Below, piece by piece: positions 1 to 6,607 of a stretch of DNA of 12,631 bases. Each line of letters starts with the position of its first letter. Within the stretch, counting starts at the first letter, position 1. The position numbers were made by a program, and so were the translations under genes. Location of the stretch: assembly GCA_021414045.1 (NCBI GenBank), contig JAIOPF010000375.1, forward strand, positions 1 to 12,631, written 5' to 3'. Source of the stretch: Deltaproteobacteria bacterium. GTDB lineage: Bacteria > UBA10199 > DSSB01. The notes under the pieces were generated by a model that saw nothing but the letters and a program-made list of their open reading frames with translations, was not told where the DNA came from and searched no databases.

Positions 1-1
1 G

Positions 2-460
2 ACGATGCTCGGCACGGCGGCCGAGACCGTGGCGCCGAACGCGACTTCATGGTGGACGCGCGTCGCCGCCGCGAGCCCTCCCGCCCCCGCGGCCTTGGTC
101 CGAGCCGCGGAAGCCACGGGAACCCGCGCCGTCTTGGCCCGCGCCAGCATCGCGACGCTCGAAAACATCAGCCTGCGTGGCCTGGGCCGGGGACTCCACT
201 TCCTCAGTTACGAGGGTATCGTCTCCTACGGCATCGCCGGCTACGTCTTCCAACACGCGCCCCGGCACAGCAACCATCCGCTCATTTTCGACCGGGAGTA
301 CGATTTGAATTTGCCGGAACGCGAGAGATCCGCGGCGGCACCCGCCGCCACGTCGCCCGCCGACCACCCGAACCCGCCGAACCGGCCCCGCCGGCAAGGC
401 CGCCATCCCAGGCCGCATCCGGCCGCGGCGACGGGTTCCCTTTTACCTACGGCGCGTTAA
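2..460 (+). CDS. 3' end of an unknown gene (partial at window edge)
   Basis: The frame is open from the first base of the window to a TAA at 458-460, so the true start may lie outside; an ATG at 5 is the first in-window candidate. I do not recognise the protein. The visible part is alanine-rich, then has a hydrophobic stretch (L-H-F-L-S-Y-E-G-I-V-S-Y-G-I-A-G-Y-V-F, about residues 64-82 from the ATG), a short polar segment (H-S-N-H-P-L-I-F-D-R-E-Y), and a Pro/Arg-rich, low-complexity tail of about 45 residues. A hydrophobic helix followed by a short polar N/P/F/D-rich segment also ends the conserved part of the family A proteins downstream (N-P-F-E), and families B and C have a comparable helix plus G-S motif. 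It may be another array member, but the similarity is weak. It ends 27 nt before the first conserved promoter-like box. Confidence 0.55.
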   Translation, partial: TMLGTAAETVAPNATSWWTRVAAASPPAPAALVRAAEATGTRAVLARASIATLENISLRGLGRGLHFLSYEGIVSYGIAGYVFQHAPRHSNHPLIFDREYDLNLPERERSAAAPAATSPADHPNPPNRPRRQGRHPRPHPAAATGSLLPTAR

Positions 461-487
461 GCCTTAAGCCGGACTCGATTTTTCTAG

Positions 488-512
488 CAACCCGCCTCGC
501 TTTCGAGCGATA
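488..512 (+). promoter_or_regulatory. ECF-like promoter box for gene A1 (CAACC-N15-CGATA)
   Basis: CAACC at 488-492 and CGATA at 508-512 are separated by exactly 15 nt. The same pair with the same spacing occurs upstream of all six complete genes here. The AAC core in the -35 and CG-start -10 at this distance match the general form of ECF sigma factor promoters. A start about 6-8 nt downstream (near 519) would give a leader of about 160 nt before the GTG at 678. Promoter identity is inferred; the conservation is seen. Confidence 0.7.
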
Positions 513-518
513 TCAGGA

Positions 519-677
519 CCGAGAAAATAAACGGGCGCGAGCCTTCGTGGATTTTCTTTCCTGTAAATGCGGTCTTGACGATCGCATCCATTCCTAAATT
601 GTGGGGATTTAGGGCTTGTCCCATTCAAGGCGCTCTGGCGCGCCCAAAGGGATTCGCTATTCTCTTCGAGGCACACC
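519..677 (+). promoter_or_regulatory. Structured 5' leader of A1 (three hairpins)
   Basis: Three stems follow the putative start point. H1 is 521-528 with 551-558, including one G-U pair. H2 is 567-574 (ATGCGGTC) with 580-587 (GATCGCAT), loop TTGAC. H3 is 593-599 (CCTAAAT) with 607-613 (ATTTAGG). The A2 leader has stems in the same order, with H2 identical in sequence and a different loop. The rest (614-667) shows nothing I recognise. GAGG at 668-671 is the ribosome binding site. It matches no known riboswitch I can name. Confidence 0.5.
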
Positions 678-2396
678 GTGACCCCACCTATTGCTGAAAA
701 AGTCGACATTCAAGCGCTGGACTCCCTTCATCTGGAAAAACTGGTGGGAATGGATCCCCACGAGGCGGCCAAGCGCTTCCACGGCACCGATCTTAAGCTC
801 GACGCGAAGACCAGCGACCTTCGGACCACCGACGGTAAAACCCTCACCAGTTGCGAGCAAGAGGCCACGTGGGTCGCGGCGATCCGAAGCGCCGACACCA
901 ACGGCGACCACTTCGTCGACTTGGAAGAAATTAAAAATTTGCTCCGAGCTTCGGAACAAGCCTCCGCCGCCACGGATCCCCGAAAATTTCTCGCCAGCAT
1001 CGCCCGTTTGGTGAAGAACCGTTACGAACCGCTCTCGAAGAACATGCATGCCTTCAGAACCGAGCTCGCTTTCCAGCGGACGATCGAAACGATGGAACTC
1101 TACAATCAAGGATTGCTTAACGAAGGTTATCGCCATGCGAGCTCGACGATCGCTTTCAACGGACTCGCCAAGACCGCGGCCAATCTCCTCGGCTTCGTCC
1201 CGGGACTGATCCGAAGGACATGGTCGGCCCAATCCGTCTTGATGGGCGACCAATGGGCCCGGGAAACGGCGAGGAAAAATTTCGAAAAACGCCGAGCGGC
1301 GATCGGCGCCTTGAAGGGGGTCATCACGAAGGGCATCGCGGCCAATGCGACTTGGGCCCTCGAGGGCAGGTTGGAAGAGGCGATGAAACGGCTCGACGAT
1401 AAAACCGCTTCCATGCTGAACGATCAGCTTGCGGCTCCTCAACTGCACGAAATCTTCGCCCTTCCCGATCCGAAGGAACGCTATAAAAGGATGTTGGCCT
1501 TCGCGAGGCAGGACCGCCCCGGCTTTCTCGGTTTCGGCACCGGCAACACCAGGGCAGGCTGGCTGAACCGCGATGACCCTTGGAATGTTTCCGGTCACCG
1601 CTACAACACCTACTTCTCTAGGACCGTCCTGCATTTCTTGGCCACCAAGGCTTCATCGGGCAATTCGGATTTCGACGAGATTCTGCACAAAGAAGCTCGA
1701 GCCACCTTGAGCGACATGAACGGCGACGGCGGCGATTTCAACAACCTCGGGGCCTTGGGTCTCTTGAATCTCTTGTCCATCGGGGGATTGCTCTTCGAAC
1801 CGACGCCGTATCGCGATTGGTCGGATGAAAGCTCCATGGACGCCCTGGGCCGCATGATCGACGGAGTCTTCTTGATTTTTGCAGGCAATCGTTCGCTCAC
1901 ACGGATCGGCGAGGCCACGAAACTTTCCCGCCACAAGGGCCTCGCCGAGGTCGCACGGGTATGGCAAGGCGCCATGGCAGAAAATAAATCCAACCTCCTC
2001 GCCGGCGGCAAATGGGGCGAAGCGGCCTTGGCCGCCGAAAAAGAAGGCGAAGTCTTGGGACTGGGTGGAAAATCCACCAGTTCCTTCTTCTTGTTCCGCC
2101 TTTTCGACAAATGGGAAAGCTTCACCGACCGCTTCCAAGCCTGGGTCTTTCAGGGAAACGCCCTCAGCGCGGAGCAAAAGGCGATGGCCGAGGCCATGGG
2201 AAAGCTCGGAAGCAATGGCATGGACAAGCTGACCCGAGGCGCCCTTTTGGGTGTTATCGCCAATTACGGAGATTCCACGATTTCCCCGCGCTACAACCCC
2301 TTCGAGCATGGCTTGCAAGACCTCAACCGGCAGTCGGATTTCGAGCGGTATGAGGATCCTACCAGGCCGGCCGCCATCACCAGCCCACATCCCTAG
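678..2396 (+). CDS. A1: family A EF-hand protein of unknown function, 572 aa
   Basis: The start is GTG at 678, chosen because GAGG lies 6 nt upstream and the surrounding sequence (GAGGCACACC, start codon, ACCCCACC) matches the starts of A2 and A3. A canonical EF-hand loop lies at residues 73-84, with D73, N75, D77, F79, D81 and E84 at coordinating positions 1, 3, 5, 7, 9 and 12. A second D-M-N-G-D-G segment at 346-351 resembles the first half of a calcium loop but lacks the position-12 acid. Two hydrophobic stretches (357-373 and 391-402) flank a Y-R-D-W-S-D-E motif (378-384). The rest is mostly charged helix, with no signal peptide. The last 60 residues hold a hydrophobic segment and Y-N-P-F-E, conserved in A2 and A3. 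The TAG stop overlaps the A2 promoter box. Calcium binding is likely for the first loop; cellular role and location are unknown. Confidence 0.88.
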   Translation: MTPPIAEKVDIQALDSLHLEKLVGMDPHEAAKRFHGTDLKLDAKTSDLRTTDGKTLTSCEQEATWVAAIRSADTNGDHFVDLEEIKNLLRASEQASAATDPRKFLASIARLVKNRYEPLSKNMHAFRTELAFQRTIETMELYNQGLLNEGYRHASSTIAFNGLAKTAANLLGFVPGLIRRTWSAQSVLMGDQWARETARKNFEKRRAAIGALKGVITKGIAANATWALEGRLEEAMKRLDDKTASMLNDQLAAPQLHEIFALPDPKERYKRMLAFARQDRPGFLGFGTGNTRAGWLNRDDPWNVSGHRYNTYFSRTVLHFLATKASSGNSDFDEILHKEARATLSDMNGDGGDFNNLGALGLLNLLSIGGLLFEPTPYRDWSDESSMDALGRMIDGVFLIFAGNRSLTRIGEATKLSRHKGLAEVARVWQGAMAENKSNLLAGGKWGEAALAAEKEGEVLGLGGKSTSSFFLFRLFDKWESFTDRFQAWVFQGNALSAEQKAMAEAMGKLGSNGMDKLTRGALLGVIANYGDSTISPRYNPFEHGLQDLNRQSDFERYEDPTRPAAITSPHP

Positions 2397-2421
2397 CAAC
2401 CAATCCGCTTTTAGGTCGATA
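2397..2421 (+). promoter_or_regulatory. ECF-like promoter box for gene A2 (CAACC-N15-CGATA)
   Basis: CAACC at 2397-2401 and CGATA at 2417-2421, spacing 15. Homology with the A1 copy is wider than the two boxes: TAGCAACC precedes and AGGACCGAG follows in both. The TAG of TAGCAACC serves as the A1 stop codon. A start near 2428 would give a leader of about 245 nt. Confidence 0.7.
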
Positions 2422-2427
2422 TTAGGA

Positions 2428-2674
2428 CCGAGGGCATTGAAGAATAGGGACTGGACGCGGGGGCAGCGAGTAAATGGGGGCACAAATTTCCCGTTTATTT
2501 CCTTCCTGTAAAATGCGGTCATTCGATCGCATAACGTCCTAAATTGTTTGGGTTTTTTTATTTTCTTCCCATCGGAGGCGGTTAGCCGCGTCCGAGGGGA
2601 TCAACCCGGGATTTTCATCTGGGCGGGCGGATGGCCGCGCGCTCAAGACACATTTAGGTAATGGGAGGCACACC
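2428..2674 (+). promoter_or_regulatory. Structured 5' leader of A2, with terminator-like hairpin
   Basis: Homologous to the A1 leader but with about 40 extra nt after the shared AGGACCGAG. H1: 2471-2478 (TAAATGGG) pairs with 2490-2497 (CCCGTTTA), one G-U. H2: 2513-2520 with 2525-2532, same stem sequence as in A1, loop ATTC. H3: 2538-2543 with 2547-2552, followed by seven T. H1 differs in sequence from A1 while pairing is kept in place. 2561-2662 shows nothing I recognise; GGGAGG at 2663-2668 is the ribosome binding site. Confidence 0.5.
2538..2559 (+). terminator. Short stem plus T7 in the A2 leader: terminator or attenuator
   Basis: CCTAAA (2538-2543), loop TTG, TTTGGG (2547-2552, one G-U), then TTTTTTT and, after one A, TTTT. 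The stem is only 6 bp and AU-rich, so termination may be weak. It lies about 140 nt after the A1 stop, so it could end A1 transcripts. It also lies downstream of the A2 promoter box, so it could act as an attenuator for A2. The matching hairpin in the A1 leader lacks the T run. Confidence 0.4.
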
Positions 2675-4177
2675 ATGACCCCACCCAAGGTCGACAAAGT
2701 TGATATTCAAGCACTAGACACGCTTTACCTGGAAAACCTTCTGGGCATGGACGTCAACGAGGTGGCGAAACGCTTCACCGGCTCCGATCTCGTGGTGGAC
2801 ACCAAGACGGGCGAAATCAAGACGACCGACGGCAAGACGGTGACGACCCTCGAACAAGAAGCCGCCTGGGTCAAGACCATCCATGACGCGAACACGAATG
2901 GGGACAAATTCCTCGATGTCGCCGAAGTGAAAAAGCTGCTCGGCACAACCGACCAGACCGCCGCCATCGATCCGCAAAAATTCTTAGACAGCATCAACAG
3001 CCTGATGAAGGGCCGCTACGAGCCCCTCTCCAAGAGCATGAAGGGCTGGAAAGCCGAGCTGGCCTTCAAGCCCACCCTCGACGCCTTGGACCTCTATAAC
3101 AAGGGCATCTATAGCGAAGGCATCCGCCACGCCAACGCGACCTTGGACGCCAACGCCCTGCTGACCAAGACCCCCGTCAACATCCTCGGTTTCATCCCCG
3201 GATTGGTCCGACGGACCTGGTCGAACAAGCCCGTCTTGATGGGCGACCAAGCGGCCATGACCACGGCGAAGAATAATTACAACGAGCGCACCGCCGCTCT
3301 GGGCAAACTCAATGAGGTCATCGCCAAAGGCGTGGCCGCCAACGAGAGCTGGGCCATCGAAGGCAAGATGGACGAGGCCTTGAAGAAGCTCGATCCCAAG
3401 ACCGCCGCCCTGCTGAACGATCAGCTCGCCACGACCCAGCTGCACACCATCATCACCATCGAGGACCCCAAAGACCGCTACCAAAAGATGACGGACTTCG
3501 CGAAGAAGGACCGTCCCGGTTTCCTCGGTTTCGGCACCGGCAACACCAGCGCGGGTTGGTTCAATACCGACGATCTCTGGAATCTCTCCGGACACCGCTA
3601 CAACACCTTTTTCTCCCGAACCGTCCTGCGCTTTCTGGCAACGAAGGCGGCCTCCGGAGACGCGGCCTCCGACGACGCCCTCCACAAGGATGCGCGAGTC
3701 ACCCTGAGCGACATGAACGGCGACGGCGGCGGTTTCAACAACCTCGCGGCAGCCGCGATGGCCGAGAGCAAGTTCAACATCCTCGCCGGTGGCAAATGGG
3801 GCGAAGCCGCCTTGGCCGCCGAGAAGGAAGCCGAGACCCTGGGATTGGCCGGAAAATCCGCCAACAACGGCCGTTTCTACCGCCTACTCGACAAGTGGGA
3901 TGCGGCCACCGGACGCTTCAAGGAATGGATCTTCAAGGGGGTCCCGCTCAGCGCCGAGCAAAAGGCGATGGCCGAATCCATGGGAAAAATGGGGTCCAAA
4001 GGCATGGACAAGCTGACCCGCGGCGTCGTCCTCTTGGGCATCGCGCAATACGCCGACACCAAGCTCTCGCCCCATTACAATCCCTTCGAATACGGTCTCA
4101 CGGACGTGAGCCGCGAAGCGGACTTCGAGCGCTACGATGACCCGACGAAACCGGCGATTCCCGTTCCGAAGAAATAA
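2675..4177 (+). CDS. A2: family A EF-hand-like protein with internal deletion, 500 aa
   Basis: ATG start with GGGAGG 6 nt upstream; closely similar to A1 along its length (shared L-M-G-D at 188-191, a G-F-L-G-F-G-T-G-N block at 282-290, and G-H-R-Y-N at 306-310). The EF-hand loop is at 73-84, but position 1 is Asn (N73) rather than Asp; N75, D77, D81 and E84 are kept, so calcium affinity may be reduced. D-M-N-G-D-G is at 346-351. Directly after L357 the protein jumps to the region matching A1 residue 429 onward. About 71 residues are missing in frame, including both mid-protein hydrophobic stretches and the Y-R-D-W-S-D-E motif that A1 and A3 share. The C-terminus (L-S-A-E-Q-K-A-M-A-E; Y-N-P-F-E) is intact, and the reading frame shows no decay. 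A2 may therefore be a soluble variant of the family. Function unknown. Confidence 0.88.
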   Translation: MTPPKVDKVDIQALDTLYLENLLGMDVNEVAKRFTGSDLVVDTKTGEIKTTDGKTVTTLEQEAAWVKTIHDANTNGDKFLDVAEVKKLLGTTDQTAAIDPQKFLDSINSLMKGRYEPLSKSMKGWKAELAFKPTLDALDLYNKGIYSEGIRHANATLDANALLTKTPVNILGFIPGLVRRTWSNKPVLMGDQAAMTTAKNNYNERTAALGKLNEVIAKGVAANESWAIEGKMDEALKKLDPKTAALLNDQLATTQLHTIITIEDPKDRYQKMTDFAKKDRPGFLGFGTGNTSAGWFNTDDLWNLSGHRYNTFFSRTVLRFLATKAASGDAASDDALHKDARVTLSDMNGDGGGFNNLAAAAMAESKFNILAGGKWGEAALAAEKEAETLGLAGKSANNGRFYRLLDKWDAATGRFKEWIFKGVPLSAEQKAMAESMGKMGSKGMDKLTRGVVLLGIAQYADTKLSPHYNPFEYGLTDVSREADFERYDDPTKPAIPVPKK

Positions 4178-4281
4178 TTTACGAAAGCACCCCGTCGCCT
4201 GATCGACTCCGATCTCGGGGGCACAACGGGCCGCTGGCAACGGCGGTCCGTCGAAAGGGCGGCGGGGGCGACCACACCCCC
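4178..4281 (+). other. Conserved structured segment after the A2 stop codon
   Basis: Similar to the segment after the A3 stop: both begin TTTACGAAAGC, then CCCC, a GGGGGC block, and end with a G-run, the loop CGACCACA, and a C-run. Here CCCCG (4190-4194) pairs with CGGGG (4216-4220) around an inner stem GATCG (4201-4205) / CGATC (4210-4214). GGGGG (4264-4268) pairs with CCCCC (4277-4281). It sits directly before the terminator, so it is probably the A2 3' UTR. Function unknown. Confidence 0.45.
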
Positions 4282-4285
4282 TAGT

Positions 4286-4318
4286 AGCCCGGATCAAATC
4301 TTTTGATCCGGGTTGCTT
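4286..4318 (+). terminator. Intrinsic terminator after A2
   Basis: CCCGGATCAAA (4288-4298), a 3-nt loop, and TTTGATCCGGG (4302-4312) form a perfect 11-bp stem, extendable by two pairs to 4286/4314, then GCTTTT. It lies between the A2 stop and the A3 promoter box, as expected if each gene is its own transcription unit. Confidence 0.8.
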
Positions 4319-4332
4319 TTACCCGAAACAAG

Positions 4333-4357
4333 CAACCAACTCGCCGAGCCACCGATA
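4333..4357 (+). promoter_or_regulatory. ECF-like promoter box for gene A3 (CAACC-N15-CGATA)
   Basis: CAACC at 4333-4337 and CGATA at 4353-4357, spacing 15, directly downstream of the A2 terminator. A start near 4364 gives a leader of about 170 nt. An 8-bp hairpin (CGCCGGCG 4370-4377 / CGCCGGTG 4390-4397, one G-U) lies just after it. The rest of the leader to 4526 holds a GGGGCACAAAT motif at 4406-4416, also found in the A2 leader, and nothing else I recognise. Confidence 0.7.
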
Positions 4358-4536
4358 CTTCATTTGGTTCGCCGGCGCGTCATGAGAAACGCCGGTGTTT
4401 GGCTCGGGGCACAAATGGCATTTTTCCTACCTACGTTTGCGTTTGGCTCCATTTAAAATTCGTAAAGGGCACTCCTCGAAACGCGGCTTCGTTCGGTCGC
4501 GCTAGGGGTCTGCCTTTGCGCACAACGGAGGCACAC

Positions 4537-6339
4537 ATGACCCCACCTAAAGTGGACAAGGTCGACATACGACCGCTCGACACGCTCTATCTCGAAAATC
4601 TCATGGGCTTGGAACCCGCACAGGTCGGGGGCTTCCTGAAGGGGTCCGACCTGGCCATCGACACCAAGACCGGCGAGCTGCAACGCCTCCTGGCGGGCGG
4701 CCAAACTGAGTCCCGAAGCTTGGACGAGGAAATCTCCTGGGTGCAGCTGATCCGCGAGGCCGACACGAACGGCGACAAGTTCCTCGACGCCACCGAAGTG
4801 CAAAAAATCTTCGGCGCCAATCTAGCCCCGGACCAGGCCAAGGGCCTCGATCCGCAAAAATTTTTAGACAGCATCGACGAACTGATGCGCCGCCGCTACG
4901 GCCCCATCTCCGCGAACGTCAAGTCCTGGCAGGCCAAGTCGGTCTTCGGCCCGACCCTCGACGCCCTCAAGCTCTACAACCAAGGCATTCGCGTCGACGA
5001 AGTCAGCCTCGCGCACCGGACCCTCTCGTTCAACGCGGTGGGAAAGACCGCGACCAACGCCTTGTTCTTCATCCCGTCGGCGGTCCACAATATTTGGGGC
5101 GATTCCCCGCTGCTCATGGGGGACGCCGCCGCCGAGTCCTCCGCCGAAAGGAAGTTCCAAACCCGTGAAGAGGCGGTCCAAAAATTGGAAACGGTCATCA
5201 ATCAAGGCCTGCGCGACAACGAGGCCTGGGCGCTGGAAGGCAAACTGGACGAAGCCCTCCTAAAACTAGACTCCGGGACGCGGGATATCCTCAACACCGA
5301 GCTTTGCGCCTCGATGCTGCACCGCATCCTGACGCTTCCGGACGCCAAGGAACGTTACAGCGCGCTATTGTCCTTCGCCGAGGGAGAACGCCCGAACAGC
5401 GGACTCCTGGGCATCTTCGGCTATGGCGGCGGCAACAGCCACATGGCCGGCGGATGGTGGGAGAGTCTCTGGAATCTCACCGGACGCCGCAACAACCTCT
5501 TTTTCGCCAAGACCATTTTCCGATTCTTGGCCGCGAAGGCCGCGACCCAAGACCCCAATTTCGACCAAAGCCTCGACCAACAATCCCGCGCCGCCTACAG
5601 CGACATGCTGGGCGACGGCGGCGGTTACATGAACATGGCCTCCGTGGGACTCACCAACGTGCTTTGCCTGGGAGGCCTGGCTTGCGAACCCACGCAGTAC
5701 CGCGACTGGTCCGACGAGGCGCGCATGGACGGCCTGGGACGAGGCATCGACGGCGCCCTCATGGTCTGGGGCGGAAGCAAGGCCTTCACGATGTTCGAGG
5801 AGGGCAACCGATTGCGTGGATTGAAGGGCACCCGCGAAGTTTTTAAAATCTGGCGTCGCGAAGGCAGCCTGGTCACCAGGACGGCGGAAGGCGCCTCCCG
5901 CTTCCGGCCTTTTCCCGTCGGAGCCTGGAGAGAGGCGGCGAACGCCGCCGCGAAAGAAGCCGAAATCATCGGACAAGACGGCAAAGCCTTGGCAGGCGGC
6001 AAGGGCCGTTTCGCGAGAGCGTTGGATCGCGTCACCTCCCCGCTCTCCCGCGCCAAAGCCGCGGCGGGCGAATGGCTCTTCAAGGGCCTGCCGGCTTTAA
6101 GCCCGAGACAGTTATCCATGCTCAAAACGGCGGCTCAAGTTCCCGGCAAGGGATTGGGCAAGCTGGTGAAGGGCGTCATGATCCTGGGCATCGTGCAATA
6201 CGGCGATTCAAAATTGTCGCCCGCCTTCAACCCCTTCGAATACGGCATGAAAGACTTGGACCGCGAAGCCAGCTTCGACGCCTATCCGGATTTGACGAAG
6301 CCGGACCCGATACTGCATCCGGCTCCCAAATCCCAATAG
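4537..6339 (+). CDS. A3: family A EF-hand protein of unknown function, 600 aa
   Basis: The frame is open from further upstream (4303), but the start is ATG 4537: GGAGG at 4527-4531 has good spacing, and the protein then begins M-T-P-P-K-V-D-K-V-D like A2. The upstream extension runs through the promoter box and the A2 terminator. A canonical EF-hand loop is at 76-87 (D76, N78, D80, F82, D84, E87). The second loop-like segment is D-M-L-G-D-G (357-362), which has lost the Asn at position 3. The mid-protein hydrophobic stretches and the R-D-W-S-D-E motif (389-394) are present, as in A1. A small insertion and altered sequence around 440-520 make it the most divergent of the three. The C-terminus keeps a hydrophobic segment, N-P-F-E-Y-G and a Pro-rich end. 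No signal peptide. Function unknown. Confidence 0.87.
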   Translation: MTPPKVDKVDIRPLDTLYLENLMGLEPAQVGGFLKGSDLAIDTKTGELQRLLAGGQTESRSLDEEISWVQLIREADTNGDKFLDATEVQKIFGANLAPDQAKGLDPQKFLDSIDELMRRRYGPISANVKSWQAKSVFGPTLDALKLYNQGIRVDEVSLAHRTLSFNAVGKTATNALFFIPSAVHNIWGDSPLLMGDAAAESSAERKFQTREEAVQKLETVINQGLRDNEAWALEGKLDEALLKLDSGTRDILNTELCASMLHRILTLPDAKERYSALLSFAEGERPNSGLLGIFGYGGGNSHMAGGWWESLWNLTGRRNNLFFAKTIFRFLAAKAATQDPNFDQSLDQQSRAAYSDMLGDGGGYMNMASVGLTNVLCLGGLACEPTQYRDWSDEARMDGLGRGIDGALMVWGGSKAFTMFEEGNRLRGLKGTREVFKIWRREGSLVTRTAEGASRFRPFPVGAWREAANAAAKEAEIIGQDGKALAGGKGRFARALDRVTSPLSRAKAAAGEWLFKGLPALSPRQLSMLKTAAQVPGKGLGKLVKGVMILGIVQYGDSKLSPAFNPFEYGMKDLDREASFDAYPDLTKPDPILHPAPKSQ

Positions 6340-6416
6340 CCAAAACCTTTACGAAAGCTCCCCGTTCCCGCCGACCTGGGGGCAGCAAGGCGGGCGCGGG
6401 GCCGACCACACCCCCC
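6340..6416 (+). other. Conserved structured segment after the A3 stop codon
   Basis: Counterpart of 4178-4281. TTTACGAAAGC is at 6348-6358. CCCC (6360-6363) can pair with GGGG (6378-6381), and GGGG (6398-6401) with CCCC (6411-6414), again with CGACCACA in the loop (6403-6410). It is shorter and the inner stem of the A2 copy is not kept. Probably a 3' UTR element duplicated with the gene. Confidence 0.4.
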
Positions 6417-6450
6417 TTAACCCGGATCCATCTCCCTGGATCCGGGTTAA
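6417..6450 (+). terminator. Perfect 14-bp stem-loop after A3, no T run
   Basis: TTAACCCGGATCCA (6417-6430), loop TCTCCC, TGGATCCGGGTTAA (6437-6450). It holds the place of the A2 terminator and shares its CCCGGATC core, but GACTATC follows instead of a T run on either strand. It may terminate poorly, depend on a factor, or protect the 3' end. Confidence 0.6.
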
Positions 6451-6520
6451 GACTATCTAGCTGATATCATTAAATAAAAAACGTTGTGGATTTTCATTTT
6501 TCTTGAAGGGGAATCCGACA

Positions 6521-6545
6521 CAACTCCTACCGTCTGGTGCCGATA
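6521..6545 (+). promoter_or_regulatory. ECF-like promoter box for gene B1 (CAACT-N15-CGATA)
   Basis: CAACT at 6521-6525 and CGATA at 6541-6545, spacing 15. An AT-rich stretch (about 6455-6506) lies upstream. A start near 6552 would leave a leader of about 60 nt. Confidence 0.7.
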
Positions 6546-6573
6546 ATCCCCAACAGAAGATGGGGATCAAAGT

Positions 6574-6607
6574 CCTCGCTACCCAAGCGAGGCATGTACG
6601 GGGGTAC
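6574..6607 (+). promoter_or_regulatory. B1 leader hairpin whose loop can pair with the Shine-Dalgarno
   Basis: CCTCGCT (6574-6580) and AGCGAGG (6586-6592) form a perfect 7-bp stem. Bases TACCC (6580-6584), at the loop, are complementary to GGGTA (6602-6606), which overlaps the GGGGG ribosome binding site. GTAC (6596-6599) can alternatively pair with GTAC (6604-6607). Either pairing would hide the ribosome binding site. This is inference from complementarity only. Confidence 0.35.

Noticed and set aside
49..597. 182-codon + strand frame overlapping the first partial gene
   Set aside because: Very Arg/Pro/Gly-rich translation typical of an out-of-frame shadow, and it runs through the A1 promoter box and first hairpins.
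657..1634. 325-codon open frame on the - strand, and a similar one at 1653-2522
   Set aside because: Both lie opposite the conserved A1 protein, whose frame is supported by two paralogues; long antisense frames are expected in GC-rich DNA.
525..2500. 11-nt inverted match AAATAAACGGG (525-535) / CCCGTTTATTT (2490-2500)
   Set aside because: Each falls in the first stem of a leader on opposite arms; probably chance or a side effect of stem turnover, too short to interpret.
4303..4536. 78-residue N-terminal extension of A3
   Set aside because: It would begin inside the A2 terminator; the ATG at 4537 has a ribosome binding site and matches the start of A2.
6546..6567. Perfect 7-bp stem ATCCCCA / TGGGGAT upstream of B1
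   Set aside because: The left arm ends at the expected transcription start, so the stem probably does not form in the mRNA; it was not counted as leader structure.
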